Below the pieces are notes generated by a model. The model ran no database searches and was not told where the DNA came from. It worked only from the letters and a program-made list of their open reading frames with translations. From Salinimicrobium sp049680855 (GTDB taxonomy: Bacteria; Bacteroidota; Bacteroidia; Flavobacteriales; Flavobacteriaceae), in the NCBI RefSeq assembly GCF_049680855.1, contig NZ_JBMPGS010000005.1, forward strand, positions 124,001-188,000: a stretch of 64,000 nucleotides of DNA, read 5' to 3'. The translations under genes and the position numbers were made by a program. Numbering within the stretch: the stretch's first letter is position 1; every line of letters begins with the position of its first letter. Below, piece after piece: positions 49,848 through 59,335 of the stretch.

Positions 49848-51123
49848 TAACGATTTTTAAAATTTCATAATTCCTTTTCGCATTTGAATATTCAGAAAAA
49901 TCTGCATTTGAATATAAGGTAATGAGATTTCCTTTTACCTGTTTCACCTGGCGTTTCAGCTCCAAAATCCGGTTTTTTGCTTCGGCTTCTTTAAGTCCTT
50001 CCAGTGCCTGGATACTCACGGCATAAGGATGTACCATCAATGGAGTGGTCACTTCAAAATTTATGTCATAAAAAAGAAAGGGTGTACAGGTTCCAGCGCG
50101 AAAACCCAAAGCCTCGGGATATCCCATTGAGAAATCGTTTTTTATCTCCAGTTCGGCCATGTTGTTATAGGTATCTGGTAACAGCAAATTATACCTGCTA
50201 TTCAATCCGCTTTCTACATTTCGTTTAAGAATCGCTTCCAAACGCACTTTTTCAGTCCTAAGGGTTTTCATCTTTTGGTTAGCGTGAAATCCTATTTGCA
50301 GGCCTACTTCAGCATAATCTGCTACAGATTTTATCAAACTTTGAAACTCCAGCCTGTTGTAATTAACATTTCTGTCATGAGTAGAAAAATCACTTACCTG
50401 AAACATAAATTTCAGGGAGATCTTATATTTTTTCAGGAATTTAATGATACTTCCGTAGTTATCATAAGGATCCTTTTTAAAGTTGAGCATTACCTGCAAC
50501 CTGTCAACCACATACTTGATCTTAAACTGCAACAGGTCAACCATAAAGCCTACCACCGCCCTTACAATGCCCTTTTTCCTGAAACAAAATGCTTCTGTGA
50601 CAGAAATAATATTGAGGCTGCAGAATTGTCTTTCCTTAAAATCATTCTGCGGAAACTTCGCATACAAAATTTCCCGAAACTTGTATGCCCAAATATCAAT
50701 TATAGGCAAATGAAGAAAATGCTCCTGAAATGCCAGACTTTCGGCCGCGGGAAACCTGCCTACTTCATCTTTTACATGAGGAGAATATTCTTCATATCTT
50801 GTAAGTAGGTAAAAGGAAGCCGCAAAAATATCAAAGGGAATACTGCTATTCTCTGAAACCGAAAAAAAGCAGGGAGTTCCCTCCCAGTCCTGTACTTTCA
50901 CTTCCACATCTGCAAAGCCCTGCTCTAACAGCAGGTCAACATTCTGGATGAAAATCTCATTCCCCAAAGCTTGCTTTCCATAAGATATCTTCATGCCCTC
51001 ATGAGCTATGAACTCTTCAATTTTTGAAGTAAAACTCACAGGAATGCCCAATATCCCCGTGCAAATATGCTTAAAGGAATAAGTTATTCTGGGTGTTTCC
51101 TTTTGGATGTAGATTAGAAGCAT
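49834..51123 (-). CDS. Polysaccharide deacetylase-like protein (DUF7033 N-domain)
   Basis: A 429-residue cytoplasmic-looking protein (no signal). The N-terminal domain starts MLLIYIQKETPRITYSFKHI and includes FIAHEGMKISYGKQALGNEI, known to me from Bacteroidota proteins annotated as polysaccharide deacetylase family. The C-terminal half has weak NodB-like features (QIGFHANQKMKTLRTEKVRL, PEALGFRAGTCTPFLFYDI) where the histidine and GFRAGT may correspond to the metal and catalytic motifs. True activity is uncertain. It starts 14 bases after radC and overlaps yjjG by 14. Confidence 0.8.
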   Translation of the reverse strand: MLLIYIQKETPRITYSFKHICTGILGIPVSFTSKIEEFIAHEGMKISYGKQALGNEIFIQNVDLLLEQGFADVEVKVQDWEGTPCFFSVSENSSIPFDIFAASFYLLTRYEEYSPHVKDEVGRFPAAESLAFQEHFLHLPIIDIWAYKFREILYAKFPQNDFKERQFCSLNIISVTEAFCFRKKGIVRAVVGFMVDLLQFKIKYVVDRLQVMLNFKKDPYDNYGSIIKFLKKYKISLKFMFQVSDFSTHDRNVNYNRLEFQSLIKSVADYAEVGLQIGFHANQKMKTLRTEKVRLEAILKRNVESGLNSRYNLLLPDTYNNMAELEIKNDFSMGYPEALGFRAGTCTPFLFYDINFEVTTPLMVHPYAVSIQALEGLKEAEAKNRILELKRQVKQVKGNLITLYSNADFSEYSNAKRNYEILKIVNEIK

Positions 51124-51137
51124 AACTGCAGCATAAT

Positions 51138-51839
51138 TTATAGCAAACCTTCATCGGCAAAGCTAAAATAAGATTTCTCGGTCACAATGATATGATCCAG
51201 TATCTTTATGTCGAGACTTTCCCCTGCAGTCTTTAGTTTTTGGGTTAGTTGCTTATCGGCACTACTGGGATTCAAATTTCCGGAAGGATGATTATGACTT
51301 AAAATAATAGAAGTAGCTCCCAGCTCCAGTGCTTTTTTGAGCGCAAGCCTCACATCTACCAGTGTACCGGTGATCCCTCCTTTACTAAGCTGAAGCTGAT
51401 CAATTACTTTATTGGAATTGTTCAAATAAATGATCCAGAATTCTTCGTGAGGCAACTCACCAATTATGGGTTGCATCAATTCAAAAACAGAAGCACTGGA
51501 AGATATCTTTTTCTTTTCTAGAGCTTCCTCTGCCCGCCTTCTCCTGCCCAGTTCAAGTGCCGCCATGATAGTAATTGCCTTTGCCTCTCCTATCCCCTTG
51601 TGCACCGTTAATTGGCCTACAGAAAGTTTACCTAATTCAGATAAACTATTCCCTGCTGAAGCTAGTACTTTTTTGCAAAGTTCTACAGCGCTTTCATTTC
51701 TGCTCCCACTTCCAATTAATATTGCCAGCAACTCGGCGTCACTCAAAGACATTTTTCCTTTTTGAAGAAGTTTTTCTCTTGGACGATCATCTTCTGCCCA
51801 ATTTTTTATAGTAAAAGGAATACGTTGTTCTGAAGCCAT
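51138..51839 (-). CDS. radC: RadC family JAB/MPN domain protein
   Basis: Helix-hairpin-helix region (TVHKGIGEAKAITIMAALEL, about 79-98) followed by a JAMM metalloprotease-like domain with HNHPSG (182-187), a serine and a downstream aspartate in NPSSADKQL. Despite its name a repair role is not established. 233 residues. It heads the minus-strand chain leading through the deacetylase and yjjG to the DUF5723 module. A TATCTTTA element just upstream is one base from the -7 consensus. Confidence 0.93.
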   Translation of the reverse strand: MASEQRIPFTIKNWAEDDRPREKLLQKGKMSLSDAELLAILIGSGSRNESAVELCKKVLASAGNSLSELGKLSVGQLTVHKGIGEAKAITIMAALELGRRRRAEEALEKKKISSSASVFELMQPIIGELPHEEFWIIYLNNSNKVIDQLQLSKGGITGTLVDVRLALKKALELGATSIILSHNHPSGNLNPSSADKQLTQKLKTAGESLDIKILDHIIVTEKSYFSFADEGLL

Positions 51840-51892
51840 TGTTTTTATTTGGCTAAAGATAAGAAAATGAATATTTTATTATCCAAAAATGC

Positions 51893-53248
51893 CTATTTCA
51901 CCCAGCTTTTTATTTCCTCAAAATTGAGACCTCCATAATTCCCGCTACTCATTAAAAGTACCACGGAATTTGAGAAATCTAGATTCCGAAGGTAGTCTTT
52001 AAAGCTTTCCGGATTTGTAAAAAGTGTGAGATCTTCCTTTTGAAATGCTTCAGAAATATCCTCTTTTGATATAGCTTGCAGCTGTTTAATTTCTACAGCC
52101 TCTGGGGAGTAAAATACTACAGGAACATCGGCATTATCAAGCGCATTGCGATATTGATCAAGAAATTTTTTATTGAGACTACTGTAGGTGTGTAACTCAA
52201 GGCAGGCAATGAGTTTTTTATCGGGATATTGTTCCTTCACAGCATTGGTACTGGCCGAAACCTTAGAAGGACTGTGCGCAAAATCTTTAAAAACTATGAA
52301 ATCATTCTTCTCAATCACCTTTTCCAACCTTTTTGACGCTCCGGAAAAATTTGCAATGGCCTCATAGAAATCATCCTCATCTATCCCCATGTATTGACAT
52401 ATCCATTTTGCTCCTGCAAGATTACTTAAATTGTGTCTTCCAAAGATTTCAACAGGCATATCACCCTCTGGGGTCTCCAAAAGGGTAACTCCCTGCTCGA
52501 TCTTGTAAAATGGTGTTTTGTAAGGGTGTTTCCGAATGGTATTTGTTGTTTCATTTGCAATCTTCTTCAGCTCGTTATCCTCTTCATTATATACCAGGAT
52601 ACCTCCTTTTACTATAGAATCTACAAATATTCTAAATTGCTCTACATAAGTATCATAAGTAGGAAAGACATTGATATGATCCCATGCCACTCCGCTGAGT
52701 AAAGCAATATTAGGTTTATACAAATGGAATTTTGGTCTTCGATCTAAGGGAGAAGAAAGATACTCATCTCCCTCTAATAGGATAAAGTCATTCTTTTCAG
52801 TAAGGTGCACCATGGTATCAAACCCTTCAAGTTGTGCTCCTACCATATAATCAACTTCCTTATGATGATATTGAAGCACGTGTAAAATCATAGAAGTAAT
52901 CGTGGTTTTTCCATGGGAGCCTCCAATAACTACTCTCGTCTTATGCTTGGACTGCTCATAAATGAACTCCGGATAAGAAAAAACCTGAATGCCTAATTCT
53001 ATAGCCTTCAAAAGTTCTGGATTGTCTGCTTTGGCGTGCATTCCAACAATTACAGCGTCTAGACCGGAAGAGATCTTTTCGGGGAACCATCCAAATTCAC
53101 CGGGAAGCAGACCATACCTGGCTAATCTTGATTTTGAAGGTTCATGAATGACGTCGTCACTTCCAGAAATTTCATATCCTTTCTGATGTAAAGCAAGTGC
53201 CAGATTATGCATAGCACTACCGCCAATGGCGATAAAGTGTAATTTCAT
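51893..53248 (-). CDS. mpl: UDP-N-acetylmuramate:L-alanyl-gamma-D-glutamyl-meso-diaminopimelate ligase
   Basis: Mur ligase that re-attaches recycled tripeptide to UDP-MurNAc. The P-loop is GGSHGKTT (109-116); other blocks are MKLHFIAIGGSAMHNLALAL, LEGDEYLSSPLDRRPKF and FKDFAHSPSKVSASTNAV. The start LHFIAIGGSAMHNLA and the LEGDEYLS segment favour Mpl over MurC. I use the ATG at 53248 (451 residues); the frame extends to 53293, but through the promoter. It fits with the peptidoglycan peptidases at 2632 and 4017 as part of cell-wall recycling. Confidence 0.9.
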   Translation of the reverse strand: MKLHFIAIGGSAMHNLALALHQKGYEISGSDDVIHEPSKSRLARYGLLPGEFGWFPEKISSGLDAVIVGMHAKADNPELLKAIELGIQVFSYPEFIYEQSKHKTRVVIGGSHGKTTITSMILHVLQYHHKEVDYMVGAQLEGFDTMVHLTEKNDFILLEGDEYLSSPLDRRPKFHLYKPNIALLSGVAWDHINVFPTYDTYVEQFRIFVDSIVKGGILVYNEEDNELKKIANETTNTIRKHPYKTPFYKIEQGVTLLETPEGDMPVEIFGRHNLSNLAGAKWICQYMGIDEDDFYEAIANFSGASKRLEKVIEKNDFIVFKDFAHSPSKVSASTNAVKEQYPDKKLIACLELHTYSSLNKKFLDQYRNALDNADVPVVFYSPEAVEIKQLQAISKEDISEAFQKEDLTLFTNPESFKDYLRNLDFSNSVVLLMSSGNYGGLNFEEIKSWVK

Positions 53249-53258
53249 GAAAAAAATT

Positions 53259-53474
53259 TTAGGCAAAGATAGTTCCAATCGCGTAAAGCACAAGAATGAA
53301 TAAGTTGTATTTAATCAGCATTTCCATACCACGTTTCAGATTTTCATAGGAAAGAAGGTAAAGCTGGAAAAAAGTAGTGTCTGAAAATGTAAAAAAATTC
53401 CTAATAAGATAATGTTTACGAAAAAATTGTACATTTATCCCCCCTACACACAAAGACATAGCAGCACTGAACAA
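53259..53474 (-). CDS. Doubtful small ORF with one hydrophobic helix
   Basis: A 71-codon frame starting at TTG 53474. The last 20 residues (IKYNLFILVLYAIGTIFA) form a hydrophobic helix and the segment FFQLYLLSYENLKRGMEMLI looks protein-like, but the start is weak and the 3' end lies on the mpl promoter. It may be spurious. Nothing else is evident in the 344-base spacer apart from that promoter. Confidence 0.25.
   Translation of the reverse strand: MFSAAMSLCVGGINVQFFRKHYLIRNFFTFSDTTFFQLYLLSYENLKRGMEMLIKYNLFILVLYAIGTIFA
53264..53294 (-). promoter_or_regulatory. Promoter of mpl
   Basis: On the minus strand CTTG (53294-53291), a 19-base spacer, then TATCTTTG (53271-53264), an exact -7 element. 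Transcription would start about 10 bases before the ATG at 53248. Confidence 0.55.
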
Positions 53475-53592
53475 GCTGATAATTAAACCTTCGGGTTAAC
53501 AAGAGATTAGGATATTTTTTTTAATCTTTGTCGAAATTTTTAACCATTTAAACATCATAAACACAATCGATTTAATTTAACACTTAGAGCCT

Positions 53593-56500
53593 ATGCGAAT
53601 TTTTACTCTGGGCAAGAATGGAATACCTCTATTCTTTTTTGCCTTAATTTTATTGAGCGGTGCTCACTCCTATGGACAGCAAGTAGATAGCTGTGGAGTG
53701 ACAGACCAAAATACAGAAGCTACTGGCAATCAGCAGTATTTCTGTGACAGCCAGGAAGCTGAATTGAATAACCTCCTGATACAAGGAGCAGACATCACTT
53801 TTTACAGCGATGCCGGTTATTCAAATGAACTTGACGCCACCACTTTATTAATCGGCGGAACCACCTATTACATTGACGTTGATGGATGTGAATCTTCCGT
53901 TACTGTAACTATCTTCAACCAACCACAAATACTTGGCGTAGAAGAAGATGCATTAACAAGAAGACCAGAAGCAAATACAAAACAGTCCCTCGGGACTTTA
54001 GATATTTGCGTTGCCGACGTTGAAAATCCAAACATTTTTGTTTCAGACCTAAGGACAAATGCTCCTGAAGGCTCTGTACAATGGTACCGTAGCGCTACTG
54101 CAACAGGAACTCCTCAACCTATTGCCAATCCTTCATCTGAAGAATTAGAAGACGGAGTTTATTATTATGCAGCACGAGTTTACGAAGACCCAGTGGACTC
54201 GCAATTAAACTGTACTACCAATAGAAGTAGAACAAGAGTCCTTTTAACTGAAGTGGAAGCACCGGCAGCGGACGCTGAGCAGGAGTTTTGCACTAGTGAT
54301 GAACCAACCCTGGCAGATATTGTAGCTGAAGGAAATAACAGGTATTATGCTACTGCCACTTCACAAGTAGAACTAAGCCAAAATACGCTACTTGAAGATG
54401 GTGAAACTTACTTTGTTTCAAACGTAGGAGTAAGCTGTGAAAGTTCCGCAAGAACTGCAGTGACTGTAGAGCTTCAGGAAGTTGAAGCAGGAGAGCAAGT
54501 TGGAGATGGCATCTACTGTCAGTCTGAAATTGACACTAGATTAGCAGACACTTCCCCACAGCAACTGGTACGAGAGCTATTCACTGAACAGCTTGAGACA
54601 AACGTTCCCACGGATGGAACTTTTGCGGGTTTAACTATAAATGAAGTTATTTCACAGTATCAAAATGGAGTTAGAAGTTTTACAACAACCTACACTATCT
54701 CCAGTGATTTGGGATGTGAGGACAGTGTAGAATTATCTTTTACCATCCAGGAAGATTTTTATGCCGGAGATGATAACATAGGTACAATTTTATGTCGTTC
54801 AGAGTTACCTGATACACTAACCGAGGAGACTGCCAGGAACTTTTTCCTAAGCTTGATAAGTGAAGATGCTGACGTTGGAGGCTCATTCACGGATGAAACC
54901 ATTGCCGATATTGTAACCCAATTCAACAGTGGAGACGGGATAGGTACTTATACCACAATGTATAGTGGTGGTGAAGGTGAATGTGGAGATTCTGCGGAAA
55001 TTTCTGTCACTGTTCAGCCCAGTCCTGAACCCGTAGATGATATCTCTGCTCAAGTTTGCACATCTGAATTTGAGGGAATGTCAGATTTTGAAGCCGCACA
55101 GTATTTCCTTAATCAACTGGGAATAGATCCAGAAGATTTCTCTGACGAAGGGTTTGACCAGGAGGAATTACAACAATTAATTGCAAGCTTTGATCCCGAA
55201 GATCCTGCTGGCGTATATTCGATTACCTATACTCAGGGCACAGGAGAATGTATAGACATAGCGACATTCACTCTTACTATAGATGAGCCTACAGGTGAAG
55301 TTAGTGATAATTCTGCAACAATATGTAATGCTGATGTACCTGTGCTTTTTGAACAGGTTCCGGCAGATGTTCGTGAGTATTTTATTGCACTTGCAGGAGA
55401 AAATGCACCAACCAATGGTACTTTTGAACCTTCAATCGAATCTTTAGTTGCCCAGTATGGTCAAAATAATCTAGGGGATTTCCGAACCGTTTATACAGTT
55501 GGTGAAGGTACTGCTTGTGAAGATTCAGCAGAACTGATTGTAACTATAACTAATGAACTACCTGCAGACGCAGGAGATGACAAAAATTTAACATTTTGCA
55601 CCTCCGAAGAAACACAAGATCTTGCTGAATTTTTAACTGCTAACGCAAATGATGATGGCACCTTTACAGGTGATCTTGACCAAATCTTCGATCCTGCAAC
55701 AGTAGAACCTGGAACTTATAATGTTACTTACACAGTAGATGATACTTCCGCATGTGTTACTGAGGGAGATATTGATACTGCTACATTTACAATCACTATA
55801 ATTGAAAGTGAAACTTCTGTTGCAGACAATGCAACCACAATATGTAATGCTGAAGTACCTGTACTCTTTGACCAGGTTCCGGAAGATGTGCGTGAGTATT
55901 TTATTGCACTTGCAGGTGAAAACGCACCAACCAATGGTACTTTCGAGCCTACCATTGAATCTTTGGTAGCACAGTATGGACAAAATAATCTGGGAGAATT
56001 CCGAACTGTATACACAGTTGGTGAAGGTACTGCTTGTGAAGATTCAGCAGAATTGATTGTAACTATAACTGACGAAGAAAGCGAAGCAATTGTTGAAGAA
56101 ATTGCCGATCTCTCTACTTGTACTGAAGGTGAAACAATCACCTTAAGCACTTTATTAGTTGGAGATACTACTACAGGGGGAATTTTCACTGTAGATGGAA
56201 CAACAGCTACAGCTTTTGACCCTTCTATAGGAGTAGGTACTTATGAAGTTACTTACACTGTAAATGGTGATGATTTGGCATGTATAACTGGAACTGCCTC
56301 TACTACTTTCGAAATAGAAGTAACAGATGAAGAAAGTCCAGCAGTTGTTGAAGAAATTGCTGATCTCACTACTTGTACTGAAGGTGAAACAATCACCTTA
56401 AGTACTCTATTAGTTGGAGATACTACTACAGGGGGAATTTTCACTGTAGATGGAACAACAGCTACAGCTTTCGACCCTTCTATAGGAGTAGGTACTTATG

Positions 56501-58362
56501 AGGTTACTTACACTGTAAATGGTGATGATTTGGCATGTATAACTGGAACTGCCTCTACCACTTTTGAAATAGAAGTAACAGATGAAGACAGTCCAGCAGT
56601 TGTTGAAGAAATTGCCGGTCTCTCTACTTGTACTGAAGGTGAAACAATCACCTTAAGCACTTTATTAGTTGGAGATACTACTACAGGGGGAACTTTCACT
56701 GTAGATGGAACAACAGCTACAGCTTTCGACCCTTCTATAGGAGTAGGTACTTATGAGGTTACTTACACTGTAAATGGTGATGATTTGGCATGTATAACTG
56801 GAACTGCCTCTACTACTTTCGAAATAGAAGTAACAGATGAAGAAAGCCCAGCAGTTGTTGAAGAAATTGCTGATCTCACTACTTGTACTGAAGATGAAAC
56901 AATCACCTTAAGCACTCTATTAGTTGGAGATACTACTACAGGGGGAACTTTCACTGTAGATGGAACAACAGCTACAGCTTTCGACCCTTCTATAGGAGTA
57001 GGTACTTATGAAGTTACTTACACTGTAATTGGTGATGATTTGGCATGTATAACTGGAACTGCCTCTACCACTTTTGAAATAGAAGTAATAGAAGGCGTTG
57101 ACGCCGGTGCAGATAATTCAACAGAAATCTGCCAGTCCGAAATTGGCGAAATGCTTCCAAATGTTGGAAGTGTTAGAGAGTTATATCTAAGTCTTTTAGA
57201 AGATGGAGTTTCTACAGAAGGAACTTTTAATCCGACAATTCAGGCGTTGGCAGATCGTTACAACAGCGGAGATCAATTTGGAGATTTTACAACTACCTAC
57301 ACAGTTACAGCAGGTGCTTGTGAAGATTCTGTAGAACTTACGGTAACCGTACAGGAAGGTATTGCACCAAACGCCGGTGCAGACGTTGATCTGGCATTCT
57401 GTTCTACTGATGGACCACAGGATCTATATGAATTCTTAGCTGAAGGAGCAAGTGCCGAAGGTACTTTTGCTGATCTGGAAGATGGAATTTTTGACCCTTC
57501 TACAATGGAAGCCGGAGAGTACACTTATGAGTACTCAGTTACAACAACAGGAGAATGTGGTGGTACAGATACTGCTACCCTTACAATAACTGTTACAGAT
57601 GCTCCAGTGGCTCCCGAAGTTGAAGACGCTGTGTTCTGTGTATCTCAAGGTGCTACCGTTGCAGATCTTGATGCCGGTGCAAACCTAATGTGGTATACAG
57701 ACGAAGCATTGGAAAACCCTGCTTTAGCTGAAGATGTATTGGTAGAGGGACCATATTATGTTACTCAAACCAACGAAGGTGGCTGTGAATCTGTTGCAAC
57801 AACTATAACAGTGACTCTTGATGACACTGCAGCTCCAACTCTTGCTCAAGGTGGAAATATTTTCTGTGAATTTGACAATCCTACGATTGCAGATCTTGAA
57901 AACAACATCGTTGAAGGCGGAGACATTAACTGGTACGATGCTGCCACTGGTGGGGAATTATTAAGTACATCTAATCTACTAGAGAATGGTATGACTTACT
58001 ATGCTTCACTTACTGATGCTACATCAACTTGCGAAAGCTCAACAAGACTTGCAGTAACAGTTACTCTTGAAGCTTGTGAACTTGTTATTCCAGAAGCATT
58101 TTCTCCTAACAGTGATGGAATCAACGACAGATTTGAAGTTGAAAATCTTGCTGGCGAATATCCAAATTACAACATGGAGATATTTAACAGATGGGGTAAT
58201 AAAGTATTTACTGGAAACTCCTCTAATCCATCATGGGATGGTACTTCCGATGACGGTTCTTTGGGAGACGGTGTTTTACCGGCAGGAGTTTACTTCTACA
58301 TCCTGAACTTTAACGACGGACAAACAGCACCTATCCAGGGTAGAGTGTATTTAAGCAGATAA
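53593..58362 (+). CDS. Giant repeat adhesin with type B T9SS sorting domain
   Basis: A 1589-residue secreted protein. A signal peptide (MRIFTLGKNGIPLFFFALIL to about residue 29) is followed by a chain of roughly 80-90-residue beta-rich modules, each with paired cysteines and the pattern G-T/S-Y-x-V-T-Y. Two modules (about 572-656 and 745-829) are near copies. Residues 827-1166 are four nearly identical 85-residue repeats. The C-terminus (from about 1498: PEAFSPNSDGINDRFEVENL, IFNRWGNKVF, GVYFYILNFNDG) is the gliding-motility-associated C-terminal domain used for type IX secretion, type B. It is likely surface-exposed or released. The PorP/SprF gene 19 bases downstream is the usual secretion partner. 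Confidence 0.93.
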   Translation: MRIFTLGKNGIPLFFFALILLSGAHSYGQQVDSCGVTDQNTEATGNQQYFCDSQEAELNNLLIQGADITFYSDAGYSNELDATTLLIGGTTYYIDVDGCESSVTVTIFNQPQILGVEEDALTRRPEANTKQSLGTLDICVADVENPNIFVSDLRTNAPEGSVQWYRSATATGTPQPIANPSSEELEDGVYYYAARVYEDPVDSQLNCTTNRSRTRVLLTEVEAPAADAEQEFCTSDEPTLADIVAEGNNRYYATATSQVELSQNTLLEDGETYFVSNVGVSCESSARTAVTVELQEVEAGEQVGDGIYCQSEIDTRLADTSPQQLVRELFTEQLETNVPTDGTFAGLTINEVISQYQNGVRSFTTTYTISSDLGCEDSVELSFTIQEDFYAGDDNIGTILCRSELPDTLTEETARNFFLSLISEDADVGGSFTDETIADIVTQFNSGDGIGTYTTMYSGGEGECGDSAEISVTVQPSPEPVDDISAQVCTSEFEGMSDFEAAQYFLNQLGIDPEDFSDEGFDQEELQQLIASFDPEDPAGVYSITYTQGTGECIDIATFTLTIDEPTGEVSDNSATICNADVPVLFEQVPADVREYFIALAGENAPTNGTFEPSIESLVAQYGQNNLGDFRTVYTVGEGTACEDSAELIVTITNELPADAGDDKNLTFCTSEETQDLAEFLTANANDDGTFTGDLDQIFDPATVEPGTYNVTYTVDDTSACVTEGDIDTATFTITIIESETSVADNATTICNAEVPVLFDQVPEDVREYFIALAGENAPTNGTFEPTIESLVAQYGQNNLGEFRTVYTVGEGTACEDSAELIVTITDEESEAIVEEIADLSTCTEGETITLSTLLVGDTTTGGIFTVDGTTATAFDPSIGVGTYEVTYTVNGDDLACITGTASTTFEIEVTDEESPAVVEEIADLTTCTEGETITLSTLLVGDTTTGGIFTVDGTTATAFDPSIGVGTYEVTYTVNGDDLACITGTASTTFEIEVTDEDSPAVVEEIAGLSTCTEGETITLSTLLVGDTTTGGTFTVDGTTATAFDPSIGVGTYEVTYTVNGDDLACITGTASTTFEIEVTDEESPAVVEEIADLTTCTEDETITLSTLLVGDTTTGGTFTVDGTTATAFDPSIGVGTYEVTYTVIGDDLACITGTASTTFEIEVIEGVDAGADNSTEICQSEIGEMLPNVGSVRELYLSLLEDGVSTEGTFNPTIQALADRYNSGDQFGDFTTTYTVTAGACEDSVELTVTVQEGIAPNAGADVDLAFCSTDGPQDLYEFLAEGASAEGTFADLEDGIFDPSTMEAGEYTYEYSVTTTGECGGTDTATLTITVTDAPVAPEVEDAVFCVSQGATVADLDAGANLMWYTDEALENPALAEDVLVEGPYYVTQTNEGGCESVATTITVTLDDTAAPTLAQGGNIFCEFDNPTIADLENNIVEGGDINWYDAATGGELLSTSNLLENGMTYYASLTDATSTCESSTRLAVTVTLEACELVIPEAFSPNSDGINDRFEVENLAGEYPNYNMEIFNRWGNKVFTGNSSNPSWDGTSDDGSLGDGVLPAGVYFYILNFNDGQTAPIQGRVYLSR
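55306..56070 (+). repeat. Two near-identical modules within the adhesin, 519 bp apart
   Basis: The stretch beginning near 55306 (protein ICNADVPVLFEQVPADVREY) recurs beginning near 55825 (ICNAEVPVLFDQVPEDVREY), both ending EDSAELIVTIT, with an unrelated module between them. Only a few residues differ over about 83. Confidence 0.85.
56071..57090 (+). repeat. Four tandem 255-bp repeats in the adhesin gene
   Basis: Units begin at 56071, 56326, 56581 and 56836, each encoding 85 residues with VEEIADL, TCTEGETITLSTLLVGDTTT and ITGTASTTFEIEV. Differences between units are few (for example GGIFTV or GGTFTV, TEGE or TEDE, VNGDD or VIGDD). High DNA identity suggests recent expansion or ongoing homogenisation. 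Confidence 0.95.
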
Positions 58363-58381
58363 TTAGAAACATCCGAAACAC

Positions 58382-59323
58382 ATGAGAAATTCATATATTA
58401 AACTTTTAACTATTGTAAGCATTGCCCTTTTTTCTATAAAGGGTAATGCTCAACAAGATCCAATGTATACCCAATACATGTACAACATGAGCGTTATAAA
58501 CCCCGCTTATGCTATAGATGATATGGGAATGCTAAATGTTGGGGGGATCTACAGGAATCAGTGGGCAGGTATGGAAGGAGCACCGGAAACGGCAACCTTC
58601 TTCGCTCACACTCCTTTATCCAACAGACTTGAAGCAGGAATATCTGTTGTACACGACGAGATAGGCGATATTGTAAAGGAGAACAATCTTTATGCAGATG
58701 TTGCTTATGTTCTTCCTGTATCAGAAAGCACCAAACTATCCTTTGGGGTAAAGGCGGGTGTTACATTCTTTGATGCCGATCTTACTGCTCTTGAAACTGG
58801 TAATGACATGGTTGACCCTGCTTTGCAGAACATCAGCGAAGCATTTCCTAACTTTGGTGTGGGTACCTACTTATTTGGAGAAAACTACTATGTTGGTTTA
58901 TCTGCTCCAAACCTTTTTACAGCTAAGCACCTTGAAAATGAAACAGGATTAGCGCGTCTTGGAGAGGAAAACATCCACTACTTCTTAACCGGTGGTTATG
59001 TATTCGATCTAAACCCAAGCCTTAAATTCAAACCTGCTTTTATGATGAGAGGGGTAGAAGGAGCACCATTATCTGTAGATCTTACTGCAAACTTCCTTCT
59101 TTATAATCGTTTTGAAGCCGGTATCGCATACCGCCTGGACGATACTGTAAGCGGATTGGTAAACTTCAGAGTGACTCCTGAACTTAGAATAGGATACGCT
59201 TATGATTACACTACAGGAAACCTTGGAGATTACAACGATGGGACTCATGAGATCATGGTATTATTTGATCTTGACCTACTTGGACTATCCAAAGGTTACA
59301 ACGTATCACCCCGATTCTTCTAA
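58382..59323 (+). CDS. PorP/SprF family type IX secretion outer-membrane protein
   Basis: A 313-residue barrel. The signal peptide MRNSYIKLLTIVSIALFSIK ends GNAQ, and the mature start QQDPMYTQYMYNMSVINPAY is the diagnostic motif of the PorP/SprF family. Such proteins sit beside type B T9SS cargo genes and are needed for their secretion or anchoring, as SprF is for SprB. It follows the adhesin by 19 bases and precedes the OmpA gene by 12, so all three form an operon. Confidence 0.94.
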   Translation: MRNSYIKLLTIVSIALFSIKGNAQQDPMYTQYMYNMSVINPAYAIDDMGMLNVGGIYRNQWAGMEGAPETATFFAHTPLSNRLEAGISVVHDEIGDIVKENNLYADVAYVLPVSESTKLSFGVKAGVTFFDADLTALETGNDMVDPALQNISEAFPNFGVGTYLFGENYYVGLSAPNLFTAKHLENETGLARLGEENIHYFLTGGYVFDLNPSLKFKPAFMMRGVEGAPLSVDLTANFLLYNRFEAGIAYRLDDTVSGLVNFRVTPELRIGYAYDYTTGNLGDYNDGTHEIMVLFDLDLLGLSKGYNVSPRFF

Positions 59324-59335
59324 AAAACAAGAAAT

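Noticed and set aside
56253..56954. Several antisense frames of 63 codons at 255-base intervals
   Set aside because: They are shadows of the tandem repeats in the adhesin gene.
56071..57090. CRISPR-like array
   Set aside because: The 255-base period has no spacers and the sequence is coding.
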